From Flavipsychrobacter sp. (GTDB lineage Bacteria > Bacteroidota > Bacteroidia > Chitinophagales > Chitinophagaceae), in contig JAEUVF010000007.1 of NCBI GenBank assembly GCA_016787265.1, positions 18,619 through 82,618 of the forward strand: a stretch of 64,000 nt of DNA, given 5' to 3'. The position numbers and the translations under genes are program-made. The notes beneath the pieces are model-generated. The model was not told the origin of the DNA. It did not search any database and was given only the letters and a program-made list of their open reading frames with translations. Shown one piece after another: positions 55,521-64,000 of this stretch. Numbering within the stretch: the first letter of the stretch is position 1; every line of letters begins with the position of its first letter.

Positions 55521-56678
55521 TTAGAGCTTTGTCCATTTTAGTTCGCTTGCATTGCTCTCTACTACTTTTTCAACGAAGAGCATACCCCGAATACCTTCTT
55601 CAATGCCGGGGAAATCAAGCCATTCCTTGCTGGTTTCTGTACCATTCAACTTTGCCTGCAGGGTAAATGCAAAATTGCGGTAGATGTTGGCAAATGCTTC
55701 GAGGTATCCTTCGGGATGTCCGGGAGGTGTGCGGGTACCCATCCGTGCATAACTGCTAAGATAGGGGGTTCCTGCCCGGTAAACCTGGGAAGGTTCATGC
55801 AGCCATTTTACCATCAGGGTATTGGCATCTTCCTGCTGCCATTCGATTCCGCCTTTTTCTCCGTAAACCCGGATCTTCAAATTATTTTCTTCCCCGGCAG
55901 CTACCTGGGTAGCGAAGAGATTGCCACTTACCCCATTTTCAAACCGCAGCAATACAGATCCGTCGTCATCCAGCAGGCGACCAGGAACCGTGATCTGCAG
56001 ATCTGCACAGATCGCTTCAACTTTTAAACCGGTTACGTATTCGGCCATGTTAAATGCATGGGTGCCGATATCTCCCATACAGCCTGAAATGCCACTTCTT
56101 TTGGGGTCTGTTCTCCAGGCTGCCTGTTTATAATTACTGCCTTCCCGAAATTCGGTTAACCATCCCTGTGGGTATTCCACATATACTTTCCGGATTTTAC
56201 CAATCTTCCCTGCAGCCAGCAATTGTTTTGCTTCCTTGATCATGGGATAGCCGGTATAGGTATGTGTGAGGCAGAAGAGTGATCCGGTTTTTTCAATCAC
56301 CTCTTTTAGTTCCAGGGCTTCTGCGAGGCTAAAGGTGACAGGTTTATCAAGCACCACATGGAAACCGTTTTCCATTGCCAGTTTAGCCGGACCATAATGC
56401 ATATGGTTGGGGGTAACAATGGACACGAAATCCATGCGTTGATCTTCGGGGAGTGTTTTCTCTGTGAGGATCATTTCTTCGTAAGAAGCATAGGTTCGGA
56501 TAGGAGGGAGCCGGAGTGCTGCGCCGGTTTGTTTTGATTTGTCTGCGCTGCTGCTGAAGGCACCACATACCAATTCGATTTCTCCATCCAGCCAGGCGGC
56601 CATACGGTGTACAGCCCCTATAAATGCATCCAGGCTTCCGCCAACCATGCCCATTCTGAGTTTTCTTGCAATCGTCAT
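55521..56678 (-). CDS. Gfo/Idh/MocA family oxidoreductase
   Basis: 385 residues, cytoplasmic. NAD(P) fold 'RKLRMGMVGGSLDAFIGAVH', 'DFVSIVTPNHMHYGPAKLAM', catalytic 'HVVLDKPVTF' with its Lys and 'GCMGDIGTHAFNMAEYVTGL'. It reduces or oxidises sugar hydroxyls; in 3-keto pathways such enzymes reduce 3-keto-glucose back. Next to the isomerase gene on the same strand. Confidence 0.93.
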   Translation of the reverse strand: MTIARKLRMGMVGGSLDAFIGAVHRMAAWLDGEIELVCGAFSSSADKSKQTGAALRLPPIRTYASYEEMILTEKTLPEDQRMDFVSIVTPNHMHYGPAKLAMENGFHVVLDKPVTFSLAEALELKEVIEKTGSLFCLTHTYTGYPMIKEAKQLLAAGKIGKIRKVYVEYPQGWLTEFREGSNYKQAAWRTDPKRSGISGCMGDIGTHAFNMAEYVTGLKVEAICADLQITVPGRLLDDDGSVLLRFENGVSGNLFATQVAAGEENNLKIRVYGEKGGIEWQQEDANTLMVKWLHEPSQVYRAGTPYLSSYARMGTRTPPGHPEGYLEAFANIYRNFAFTLQAKLNGTETSKEWLDFPGIEEGIRGMLFVEKVVESNASELKWTKL

Positions 56679-56704
56679 CTATGAGTTATTTGATGGAAAT
56701 GGAC

Positions 56705-57367
56705 TTATTTATAACTAACACATTCCTTATTCTCTTTTTCGGTATAGGCGAGTTTGTATTGATTGAGTACATCTTCCGGCACGCCATTCCACTGATTGGG
56801 TTTGTTGCCAGCATAACCGATGTCCTTAACCCCAATTTCCGAGGTGTAAAATCCGGTGCAGGTAAGATCCCGCATGAGGTTAAAAAAGTTCACCCCAGGT
56901 TTCATTTCAGCTTTAGCTTTATCCGGATAGGCAATCTGGTCTACCATGGCGATTTTTTGTTGCTCACTGCAATCCTTAAACGATTTTTCAAACTGACGCA
57001 AACATTGCAGATCCAGCCATCTAAGCCCACCGCGCATAGGAGTCTGGTGTTCAGGCATATCCTTTACAATAAACTCAATGAAATCGGGTACTTTGGCATC
57101 AGATGCACTACCACTCACTTCATCTTTCGGTATGATGATATCGGCAAGAATGGTGATGGTTGCCATTTCATGATCGGTAAAGAATTTATCTGCTGTGATT
57201 TTATTATAGTGGTCCACCTCTTCCGGCATCCGGTCGATTTTGCCAGTGCCGGCAATGTCGGTTTTAGGAGCGTCTGCTTTCTTATCCGTTTCCTTACAGG
57301 CATCCAGCAGGAGTCCGGTGGAAAGGGTTCCCAGGGCAAGTGCTTTAAGCGATTTTCTTCTGTCCAT
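56705..57367 (-). CDS. gluconate 2-dehydrogenase subunit 3-like, first copy
   Basis: 220 residues. 'MDRRKSLKALALGTLSTGLL' with a twin-arginine motif followed by a possible lipobox (LDAC). The domain has 'MATITILADIIIPKDEVSGS', 'KVPDFIEFIVKDMPEHQTPM' and 'FFNLMRDLTCTGFYTSEIGV'. Family members are the small subunit of membrane-bound flavin dehydrogenases and carry the Tat signal for the complex. It is 12 bp after the GMC gene it most likely pairs with. Confidence 0.92.
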   Translation of the reverse strand: MDRRKSLKALALGTLSTGLLLDACKETDKKADAPKTDIAGTGKIDRMPEEVDHYNKITADKFFTDHEMATITILADIIIPKDEVSGSASDAKVPDFIEFIVKDMPEHQTPMRGGLRWLDLQCLRQFEKSFKDCSEQQKIAMVDQIAYPDKAKAEMKPGVNFFNLMRDLTCTGFYTSEIGVKDIGYAGNKPNQWNGVPEDVLNQYKLAYTEKENKECVSYK

Positions 57368-57379
57368 AGTAAGGATTGT

Positions 57380-59119
57380 TTAGAGGTTATTCTTTTTAAG
57401 CTGATCAACTATATATTCACTTGCCCGCATGGAGAGCGCAAGGATGGTCCAGGTGATATTTTTATCTGCCTGGGAAACAAAAGGTGCTCCATCCACTACA
57501 AAAAGGTTTTTGCAGTCATGTGCCTGGTTCCATTTGTTCAGTGCAGATTGTTTAGGATCATTTCCCATCCTGGCAGTTCCGGCTTCATGAATGATTTTTC
57601 CAGGGGCGTGTAAACCGTAATTATTTTCCGGACCATCATCACCACCCCAGGTAATAACTGCGCCCATGGCGTGCATGATTTCCTTGAAGGTTTCCTTCAT
57701 ATGTTTGGCCTGGTTGATCTCGTGTTCACTCCATTTTACATTAAATTTCAATACGGGAATACCGTATTTGTCAACCACATTCGGATCAATTTCACAGTTG
57801 TTGTGACGGAAAGCAACAGCTTCACCACGACCTGCCATTCCAATGGAAGCCCCATAGAAGAAACGCTGGTCTTCCTTGAGTGAAGCGCCATATCCACCGG
57901 CTTCTTTCTGTTTGCCATTTACGAGGAATTTTCCATTCATACTCTGGATACCCATACCGAATCCATAAGCAGGCTGACCTTGTCCGCCCCAGTACTCAAT
58001 ATGATATCCTCTTGGGAAATCCAGTTTTTTGTTATCCAGCCACCAGGGAGAGTACACATGCATTCCACCTACGCCATCTTCGTTATAGCGTTTGCGATCG
58101 AAGAGTTGCGGTAATACACCTCCCATATCAGCACCGGTGGAATCGTGCAGGTAACGGCCAACCACATCCGAAGAATTAGCAAGGCCATTCGGGTGGCGTG
58201 GAGATTTGGAATTCAGCAGCAGGCGGGCGCTTTCACAGGCACTGGCAGCCAGTACCACAATCCGTCCCTTCACCTGGTATTCCATCAGGTCATCTTTATT
58301 CACGTATGAAACTCCGGTTGCAAGACCTTCTTTATCTGTCAGAACTTCGCGTGCCATAGCGTTTGGAATCACATCAATGTTGCCGGTAGCCATTGCTGGT
58401 TTTACCAATACGGAAGAAGAGGAGAAATCGGCGTACACCTGGCAACCTCTGCTACACTGTCCGCAATAAAAGCAGGCACCTCTTTTATCATTGATCGGCT
58501 TGGTGAGCATAGACATGCGGGATGGAATCACGCGAACACCTGCTCTTGTTGCAGCATTTTTGATGAAGAGTTCATGCAGCCGGGGTTTGGGAGGAGGAAG
58601 AAAAAATCCATCCGGATCGTTTTCCAATCCTTCATTCGTACCGAATACACCAATCAACTGGTCCACTTTGTCGTAAAAAGGTTTGATATCATCATAGCTG
58701 ATCGGCCAGTCTTCTCCAAGTCCGTCTATGCTTTTGCGTTTGAAATCTTTCGGACCAAAACGCAAGGAGATTCTACCCCAGTGGTTGGTACGGCCTCCAA
58801 GCATGCGGGCCCGGAACCAGTCCCACTGCGTACCCGCCGCTTTTGTGTAGGGTTCACCGTCTATATCCCATCCCCAATAGCAGGCATCAAAATCACCGAA
58901 TGGGCGAAAACGGGTAGCTGCACCTCTGCGGGGTGATTCCCAGGGATTTTTAAGCTGCGTAACATTTTTCGCCGGGTCGTACATCGGTCCCGCTTCGAGT
59001 AAACAAACTTTTAATCCGGCATTGGCCAGGGTATAAGCAGCCATACCGCCACCGGCACCGGAACCAACAATTATAACATCGTAGTTCACGGCCTGTTTCT
59101 TAATTTGTAATTCGCCCAT
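57380..59119 (-). CDS. GMC family flavin oxidoreductase, first copy
   Basis: 579 residues from the ATG at 59119 ([20 protein letters not shown]). FAD motif '[20 protein letters not shown]', '[20 protein letters not shown]' and the C-terminal '[20 protein letters not shown]' with the catalytic His region. A cysteine group C-x2-C-x2-C-x3-C at 58442-58474 ([11 protein letters not shown]) is a candidate iron-sulfur site. No signal peptide, so export probably depends on subunit 3. Predicted glycoside 3-dehydrogenase. Confidence 0.93.
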   Translation of the reverse strand: MGELQIKKQAVNYDVIIVGSGAGGGMAAYTLANAGLKVCLLEAGPMYDPAKNVTQLKNPWESPRRGAATRFRPFGDFDACYWGWDIDGEPYTKAAGTQWDWFRARMLGGRTNHWGRISLRFGPKDFKRKSIDGLGEDWPISYDDIKPFYDKVDQLIGVFGTNEGLENDPDGFFLPPPKPRLHELFIKNAATRAGVRVIPSRMSMLTKPINDKRGACFYCGQCSRGCQVYADFSSSSVLVKPAMATGNIDVIPNAMAREVLTDKEGLATGVSYVNKDDLMEYQVKGRIVVLAASACESARLLLNSKSPRHPNGLANSSDVVGRYLHDSTGADMGGVLPQLFDRKRYNEDGVGGMHVYSPWWLDNKKLDFPRGYHIEYWGGQGQPAYGFGMGIQSMNGKFLVNGKQKEAGGYGASLKEDQRFFYGASIGMAGRGEAVAFRHNNCEIDPNVVDKYGIPVLKFNVKWSEHEINQAKHMKETFKEIMHAMGAVITWGGDDGPENNYGLHAPGKIIHEAGTARMGNDPKQSALNKWNQAHDCKNLFVVDGAPFVSQADKNITWTILALSMRASEYIVDQLKKNNL

Positions 59120-59221
59120 TTTGTTGCTTGCAATTTGAATGATCATTAAAAGAGGATTGAAAATACGGATGCTTTTGGACACTATCAACAAACAGTTTCT
59201 ATATAATAAATTAGTTTAACC

Positions 59222-59233
59222 TAACAACTGTTA
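59222..59233. promoter_or_regulatory. palindrome TAACAACTGTTA in the divergent GMC/MFS promoter region
   Basis: TAACA-AC-TGTTA (59222-59233) lies between the GMC start (59119) and the MFS start (59329). AACAACTGTTA recurs at 61516-61526 over the start of the second GMC gene, and an AACAGTT arm is at 59191. Candidate operator shared by the two series. Confidence 0.45.
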
Positions 59234-59328
59234 TCTTCTTTTTTTTTACCACATTCTTATTCAATGATTGAAATATCTGCGAAAAACATAAATTTATGAC
59301 TGCCTTTATTTTTAACAACCTCAATGAT

Positions 59329-60603
59329 ATGCAAGCCAACATTAACCGAAACAAACTCTTTGTAGCAAGTTGTCTCTCTCTTTTAGTAACCTCTTTATCA
59401 TTTGGAATCCGGGCTGGTATTCTCGGAACCCTTGGAACACAATTTAACCTTAGTGCATCTGAACTGGCCTCCATTGCGGCTACCGCATTCTGGGGATTTC
59501 CGCTGGCCGTTGTAATAGGCGGTATGGTGGTAGATGCGATCGGTATGAAGAAATTGTTGGTGATTGCGTTTCTCTTTCACCTGGCAGGAATAGTGCTTAC
59601 CATTTTTGCGGGTGGATTTTGGACCTTATTTCTTTCAACATTGTTAATTGGTATTGCCAATGGTACAGTGGAAGCCGCCTGTAATCCCCTGGTTGCTACT
59701 TTGTATCCTGATAACAAAACCACTAAGCTCAACCATTTTCATTTGTGGTTTCCGGGTGGAATTTTCCTGGGTACTTTAATTGTATTCCTGTTTGAAAAAA
59801 TGGGAATAGGCTGGCAGGTCCAGGTTGCAATTATGCTGATCCCCACGCTGATTTACGGTTACCTGTTTTCGAAACTTCAGTTTCCGGTTACAGAGCGGGT
59901 TGCATCAGGTGTATCAACTGCTGAAATGTATAAATCAGTGGGTACGCCATTATTTGTTTTCATGTTTATCTGCATGTTTGGAACGGCGATCACTGAATTG
60001 TTTACCGGTCAGTGGGTGGGTGTTTTATTGAATAATGTAACAGACAACGCAATCCTGATCTTAACGATAACAACGGGTGTAATGGTGGTAGGACGTGGAT
60101 TGGCTGAGCCGATTGTACATCGCTTTTCACCACAGGGTGTATTGTTAATCTCAGCCATACTGGCTGCTGTTGGCATTTATATGATGAGTACGGTAACTGG
60201 ATCTACGCTCTATTTTGCAGCACTTGTTTTTGGAATCGGTGTATGTTATTTCTGGCCTACCATGCTTGGATTTGTTGCTGAGAATATTCCGAAATCAGGA
60301 GCACTTGGATTAAATCTGATGGGTGGAGCCGGTATGTTTGCAGTTTCCATTTATACGTTGTTTATGGGCGGGTTTTACGATCGCCTGATTGCTGAAAAAC
60401 TTCCTGAGGGTGCCTCAATGGAAGCGTATCGTACCGCTGCTGCCGGAACGGCTGAGGCAGCTAAATATGCTGAAGCTCAATTGACCGCTGGGCCGGATGT
60501 ACTCAAGGCGACAGCAATCATTCCGGTGATTCTTACGATTGCATTTGCCGGGTTGGTTTTCTATATGAGAAATAAAAAGAAACCACAATTGGCAGCAGCC
60601 TGA
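59329..60603 (+). CDS. MFS sugar transporter
   Basis: 424 residues from the ATG at 59329 (MQANINRNKLFVASCLSLL); an ATG at 59296 is in frame. Twelve hydrophobic helices, 'ATAFWGFPLAVVIGGMVVDA' with the MFS loop, 'GIANGTVEAACNPLVATLYP' and 'FGIGVCYFWPTMLGFVAENI'. Closest to the Bacteroidota sugar MFS group. It would bring in the keto sugar or product. The stop overlaps the next start (TGATG). Confidence 0.9.
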   Translation: MQANINRNKLFVASCLSLLVTSLSFGIRAGILGTLGTQFNLSASELASIAATAFWGFPLAVVIGGMVVDAIGMKKLLVIAFLFHLAGIVLTIFAGGFWTLFLSTLLIGIANGTVEAACNPLVATLYPDNKTTKLNHFHLWFPGGIFLGTLIVFLFEKMGIGWQVQVAIMLIPTLIYGYLFSKLQFPVTERVASGVSTAEMYKSVGTPLFVFMFICMFGTAITELFTGQWVGVLLNNVTDNAILILTITTGVMVVGRGLAEPIVHRFSPQGVLLISAILAAVGIYMMSTVTGSTLYFAALVFGIGVCYFWPTMLGFVAENIPKSGALGLNLMGGAGMFAVSIYTLFMGGFYDRLIAEKLPEGASMEAYRTAAAGTAEAAKYAEAQLTAGPDVLKATAIIPVILTIAFAGLVFYMRNKKKPQLAAA

Positions 60604-61490
60604 TGGTTATGAAAAAAGGAAATTCAAGAAGAACTGCATTAAAACAGATGCTTGCGGCAGGAGCTGGAATCGCACTGGCACCGGCTGTGGGTTTAGCTGC
60701 CGAAGAAAAAGCGGCATCCACTACTATGAAGGGAAATATTAATCATTCAGTATGCCGGTGGACCTATGGTCATCTTAGTCTGGATCAGTTATGTATAGTA
60801 GCAAAGGAAATTGGAATTAAAGCCATTGACCTGGTGGGGCCAAAAGAGTGGGAGGTCTTGAAGAAACACGGCCTGGATTCTTCCATGTGTAATGGAGCCG
60901 AGATAAATCTGGTGCATGGATTCAACAATACCACCTATCATCAGAAACTGGTTGAAAATTATAGTGCGATGATTCCCCTGGTGGCCAAAGCCGGTTATAA
61001 AAACCTGATCTGTTTCAGTGGTAACAGAGATGGAATGGATGATGAAACCGGCTTACAGAATTCGGTAATAGGGCTGAAGAAAATTCTGCGTCTGGCTGAA
61101 AAGCACGGTGTGGTACTGACAATGGAATTATTGAACAGCAGGGTCGATCATAAAGATTATATGTGCGACCGGTCTGTATGGGGAATAGAATTGTGCAAGC
61201 GGCTGGGGTCTGAAAATTTCAAACTGCTTTTTGATATTTATCACATGCAGATTGATGAAGGTGATATCATCCGTTCTATAAAAAACAATTATTTTTATTA
61301 TGGACATTATCATACAGCGGGTAATCCGGGAAGGCATGAACTGGACGAGAACCAGGAGTTGAATTATCCTGCCATCATGAAAGCTATTCATGCAACCGGA
61401 TTTAAAGGCTATGTAGCACAGGAATTTATTCCGGCAGCTACGGACAAGATAGCTTCGCTGAGAAATGCAGTTAATCTATGTGATATATAA
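60603..61490 (+). CDS. hydroxypyruvate isomerase-like sugar isomerase with Tat signal
   Basis: 295 residues. Twin-arginine signal (NSRRTALKQMLAAGAGIALA). The barrel follows as 'MKGNINHSVCRWTYGHLSLD', 'VVLTMELLNSRVDHKDYMCD', 'FKLLFDIYHMQIDEGDIIRS' and 'GHYHTAGNPGRHELDENQEL', typical of hydroxypyruvate/xylose isomerase-like enzymes with metal-binding Glu, Asp and His. Coupled to the MFS gene. Confidence 0.9.
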   Translation: MVMKKGNSRRTALKQMLAAGAGIALAPAVGLAAEEKAASTTMKGNINHSVCRWTYGHLSLDQLCIVAKEIGIKAIDLVGPKEWEVLKKHGLDSSMCNGAEINLVHGFNNTTYHQKLVENYSAMIPLVAKAGYKNLICFSGNRDGMDDETGLQNSVIGLKKILRLAEKHGVVLTMELLNSRVDHKDYMCDRSVWGIELCKRLGSENFKLLFDIYHMQIDEGDIIRSIKNNYFYYGHYHTAGNPGRHELDENQELNYPAIMKAIHATGFKGYVAQEFIPAATDKIASLRNAVNLCDI

Positions 61491-61525
61491 AACCAAACCA
61501 AAACGCTACATTTTAAACAACTGTT

Positions 61526-63208
61526 ATGGCAGAAAATACATACGATGCGATTGTCATAGGTTCTGGCATCAGTGGTGGCTGGGCCGCAAAGGAACTGACT
61601 GAAAAAGGACTTAAGACACTAATGCTCGAAAGAGGCCGGAACGTAGAGCATGTAAAGGATTATGTAAACGCAAATAAACATCCCTGGGAATTTCCTCACC
61701 GTGGAGGAAGAACCCAGCAAATGATCCAGGACTATCCGGTGTTGAAAAGGGACTATCCCTTAAATGAGACCAACCTGGATTTCTGGGTTAATGAAAAAGA
61801 TTGCCCATATACCGAGGTCAAGCGGTTCGACTGGTTCCGCGGTTATCATGTAGGGGGGCGTTCGCTCACCTGGGGGCGGCAGAGTTATCGCTTTAGTGAT
61901 CTGGATTTTGAAGCGAATCTCAAAGACGGGCATGGTGTAGATTGGCCAATTCGTTACAAGGATATTGCTTCCTGGTATAGTTATGCTGAGAAATTCGCTG
62001 GCGTGAATGGTTCTAAAGAAGGGTTACCTCATTTACCCGATGGCGATTTCCTTCCTGCGATGGAATTGAATTGTGTTGAGAAAGACGCGGCTGATCGAAT
62101 CCGCAAGCATTACAACGATGCCCGTCGTTTGATCATAGGCAGAAGTGCGAATTTAACGGCGCCACATAATAACCGTACGAATTGCCAGTACCGTAATAAA
62201 TGCTGGCTGGGTTGTCCTTTTGGAGCATATTTCAGCACGCAGTCCGCTACCCTCCCTGCTGCGCTGGCAACAGGAAATCTTACACTGCGTCCCTGGTCTA
62301 TTGTTACTAAAATCCTGTATGACAAGGATACTAAGAAGGCGAAAGGAGTGGAAATACTGGATGCTGAGAATAATAAAACCTATGAATATTACGCCAAGAT
62401 TATATTCCTGAATGCATCCGCCTTGAACAGTACCTGGATTCTGATGAATTCTGCAACGGATATCTGGCCGGATGGATTGGGTAGCAGCAGTGGTGAATTA
62501 GGACATAACCTGATGGACCATCACCTGGGAGTAGGTGCCGGAGGAGTAGTGGAAGGGTACGAAGACAAATATTATTTCGGGCGTCGTCCCAATGGATTTT
62601 ATATTCCGCGTTTCCGCAACCTGAAAGGAGATGAGGGCAGGGGGTACGTACGGGGATTTGGATACCAGGGTGCTGCAAGTCGCCAGGGTTGGAGCCGGGA
62701 TATTGCCGAATTAAATATAGGAGCGGAATTAAAGGAGGCGCTTACAGAGCCGGGTACCTGGACGATGGGTATGGGCGGATTTGGTGAGATTTTGCCTTAT
62801 CATGAAAACAAGATAAGCCTGGATAAAACGAAAAAAGATAAATGGGGGCTCAATGTACTGGCAATAGATTGCGAGCTGAGGGAAAATGAATTGAAGATGC
62901 GGGAGGATATGATGAATGATGCAGCGGAAATTCTAGAAGCTGCGGGTGTTAAAAATGTAACCAAACGCGACGGCGATGGTACAATGGGACGTGGTATTCA
63001 TGAAATGGGTACAGCCAGAATGGGACGTGATCCTAAAACTTCGGTATTAAATGGATGGAATCAGGTATGGGATGCGCAGAATGTATTTGTAACTGATGGG
63101 GCATGTATGACATCCGGAGCCTGTGTGAATCCTTCACTGACTTATATGGCCCTGACAGCGAGAGCTGCCGATTATGCTGTATCTGAATTGAAAAAAGGAA
63201 ATCTTTAA
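61526..63208 (+). CDS. GMC family flavin oxidoreductase, second copy
   Basis: 560 residues with no signal peptide. FAD motif 'AIVIGSGISGGWAAKELTEK', 'YHVGGRSLTWGRQSYRFSDL' and 'IHEMGTARMGRDPKTSVLNG'. The cysteine group at the position of the first copy is C-x5-C-x3-C (CQYRNKCWLGC, 62183-62215), so the second cysteine of copy one is Arg here. This three-cysteine form is like the cluster of bacterial FAD-glucose dehydrogenases. Pairs with the subunit 3 gene 19 bp downstream. Confidence 0.93.
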   Translation: MAENTYDAIVIGSGISGGWAAKELTEKGLKTLMLERGRNVEHVKDYVNANKHPWEFPHRGGRTQQMIQDYPVLKRDYPLNETNLDFWVNEKDCPYTEVKRFDWFRGYHVGGRSLTWGRQSYRFSDLDFEANLKDGHGVDWPIRYKDIASWYSYAEKFAGVNGSKEGLPHLPDGDFLPAMELNCVEKDAADRIRKHYNDARRLIIGRSANLTAPHNNRTNCQYRNKCWLGCPFGAYFSTQSATLPAALATGNLTLRPWSIVTKILYDKDTKKAKGVEILDAENNKTYEYYAKIIFLNASALNSTWILMNSATDIWPDGLGSSSGELGHNLMDHHLGVGAGGVVEGYEDKYYFGRRPNGFYIPRFRNLKGDEGRGYVRGFGYQGAASRQGWSRDIAELNIGAELKEALTEPGTWTMGMGGFGEILPYHENKISLDKTKKDKWGLNVLAIDCELRENELKMREDMMNDAAEILEAAGVKNVTKRDGDGTMGRGIHEMGTARMGRDPKTSVLNGWNQVWDAQNVFVTDGACMTSGACVNPSLTYMALTARAADYAVSELKKGNL

Positions 63209-63227
63209 TTGATAAAACGAACTACTT

Positions 63228-63797
63228 ATGAAACGTAGACAAGCCGTTTCGACAATGGCCGTTATATTGGGAGGATCCATGGTAGGATCACAGTTATTTT
63301 TAACGGGTTGTAAGCAAACAGAAAAAAAAGGGAATATCACCGATTTTTCACCTGAGGAAATTGCCTTACTGGATGAGATTGGTGAAACCATCATACCAAC
63401 TACAACTACTCCTGGTGCCAAAGCTGCGCAAATTGGTGCTTTCATGAAGATCATGGTAACGGATTGTTACGATGAGGCTGCTCAGAAGGTATTTGTTGAT
63501 GGGCTCAGCAAGTTGCAGGGAGCCAGTGATAAAAAATTTGGTAAAGGATTCATGGAGCTTGAGCCTGCACAGCGAAAGGAACTACTGGTGGAACTGGACA
63601 AGGAGCAACGTGAATACCAAAAGAATAAAAAGCCGGAAGAACCCAATCATTATTTTAAAATGATGAAGGACCTCACACTGCAGGGTTATTTCACTTCTGA
63701 AATTGGAGCTACTCAGGCATTGCGGTATGAAGCAGTTCCTGGCAGGTACGAAGGATGTATGCCTTATCAGAAGGGTGACAAAGCATGGGCGACGTAA
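63228..63797 (+). CDS. gluconate 2-dehydrogenase subunit 3-like, second copy
   Basis: 189 residues. 'MKRRQAVSTMAVILGGSMVG' twin-arginine start and a lipobox-like 'LTGC' at about residue 30. The domain has 'EEIALLDEIGETIIPTTTTP', 'KAAQIGAFMKIMVTDCYDEA' and 'HYFKMMKDLTLQGYFTSEIG'. Small subunit and likely Tat carrier for the GMC protein directly upstream. Confidence 0.93.
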   Translation: MKRRQAVSTMAVILGGSMVGSQLFLTGCKQTEKKGNITDFSPEEIALLDEIGETIIPTTTTPGAKAAQIGAFMKIMVTDCYDEAAQKVFVDGLSKLQGASDKKFGKGFMELEPAQRKELLVELDKEQREYQKNKKPEEPNHYFKMMKDLTLQGYFTSEIGATQALRYEAVPGRYEGCMPYQKGDKAWAT

Positions 63798-63801
63798 GAA
63801 A

Positions 63802-63836
63802 GGTGAAAGGTGAAAGGTGAAAGGTGAAAAGTGAAA
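63802..63836 (+). repeat. GGTGAAA heptamer array, five copies
   Basis: Four exact GGTGAAA units and one AGTGAAA, starting 5 bases after the subunit 3 stop codon (63795-63797) and ending 7 bases before the terminator stem. Confidence 0.9.
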
Positions 63837-63842
63837 AAAAAT

Positions 63843-63878
63843 GAGGCTGTCTCAAAAGAGGCGGCCTCTTTCTTTTTC
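63843..63878 (+). terminator. terminator of the second GMC operon
   Basis: 11-bp stem GAGGCTGTCTC / GAGGCGGCCTC (63843-63853, 63858-63868; two G-T wobbles), loop AAAA, then TTTCTTTTT. The remaining bases 63879-64000 show no gene or motif I can support. Confidence 0.88.
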
Positions 63879-64000
63879 AGTATAGGGAGCTTTATGGAGG
63901 CTGGTATGGGTAATGTTGCTAGTGTACGTTTTGTTTCAAAATTGGAAGGTAAGGAGGTGAGTGTTGCGTTATTGTGTTGCAGAAACTTGTTTTTCGAGGT

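Noticed and set aside
63843..63868. GAGGCTGTCTC as an insertion sequence end
   Set aside because: It forms an 11-bp hairpin with a T tract and there is no transposase or target duplication.

Overview
The window reads as chromosomal DNA of a Gram-negative member of the Bacteroidota, most likely family Chitinophagaceae. This is inferred from TAnnTTTG-type promoter elements, the near absence of Shine-Dalgarno sequences, a type III glutamine synthetase, LytS/LytTR regulators, secreted DUF1080, ThuA and Gfo/Idh/MocA sugar proteins, and a TonB-dependent receptor. I see no rRNA, tRNA, CRISPR array, integrase or transposase. One gene is cut by the left edge, and one small gene looks decayed.

Layout. 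1-1.7 kb: end of a TonB-dependent receptor and a PepSY membrane protein (iron uptake). 1.7-4.4 kb: small and secreted proteins, including a phosphodiesterase-like EEP protein that runs antisense through its convergent neighbour. 4.5-9.4 kb: a TPR histidine kinase and NarL-type regulator flanked by a lipoprotein and a secreted protein; the same 18-bp inverted repeat (ATACG-N8-CGTAT) sits before the regulator and before both flanking genes. 9.5-16.5 kb: DUF4240 protein, pectate-lyase-like protein, a three-gene LytS/LytTR operon, a DinB-superfamily protein and an alpha/beta hydrolase. 16.6-21.8 kb: sorbosone dehydrogenase-like protein, then ligD-ku-CHAD (two-component end joining plus a polyphosphate-type CHAD protein). 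21.9-24.5 kb: VOC protein, RibD-like reductase, rifampin ADP-ribosyltransferase, a frameshifted membrane gene, nudK. 24.5-32.6 kb: FMN glutamate synthase-like protein, hibernation factor, glutamine synthetase III, and glycosyltransferases. 32.7-42.6 kb: housekeeping (purL, hldD, proC, pyrG, yidC) plus a small membrane peptide with its own promoter and terminator. 42.8-51.4 kb: TPR protein, comA-aroE, rdgB-sigma-partner-thioesterase, ilvE, rpsL-rpsG.

51.5-63.9 kb is a carbohydrate locus. A minus-strand series (GMC flavoprotein, gluconate-2-dehydrogenase subunit 3, Gfo/Idh/MocA, sugar isomerase, cytochrome c, DUF1080, then ThuA) diverges from a plus-strand series (MFS transporter, isomerase, second GMC flavoprotein, second subunit 3). 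From known family chemistry this fits periplasmic C3 oxidation of glycosides, electron transfer to cytochrome c, cleavage of the 3-keto-glycoside and recycling of the sugar. The substrate cannot be read from sequence.

Two features recur across the window. Arrays of the 7-mer GGTGAAA begin at stop codons, and TAAC-N4-GTTA palindromes lie in three promoter regions.
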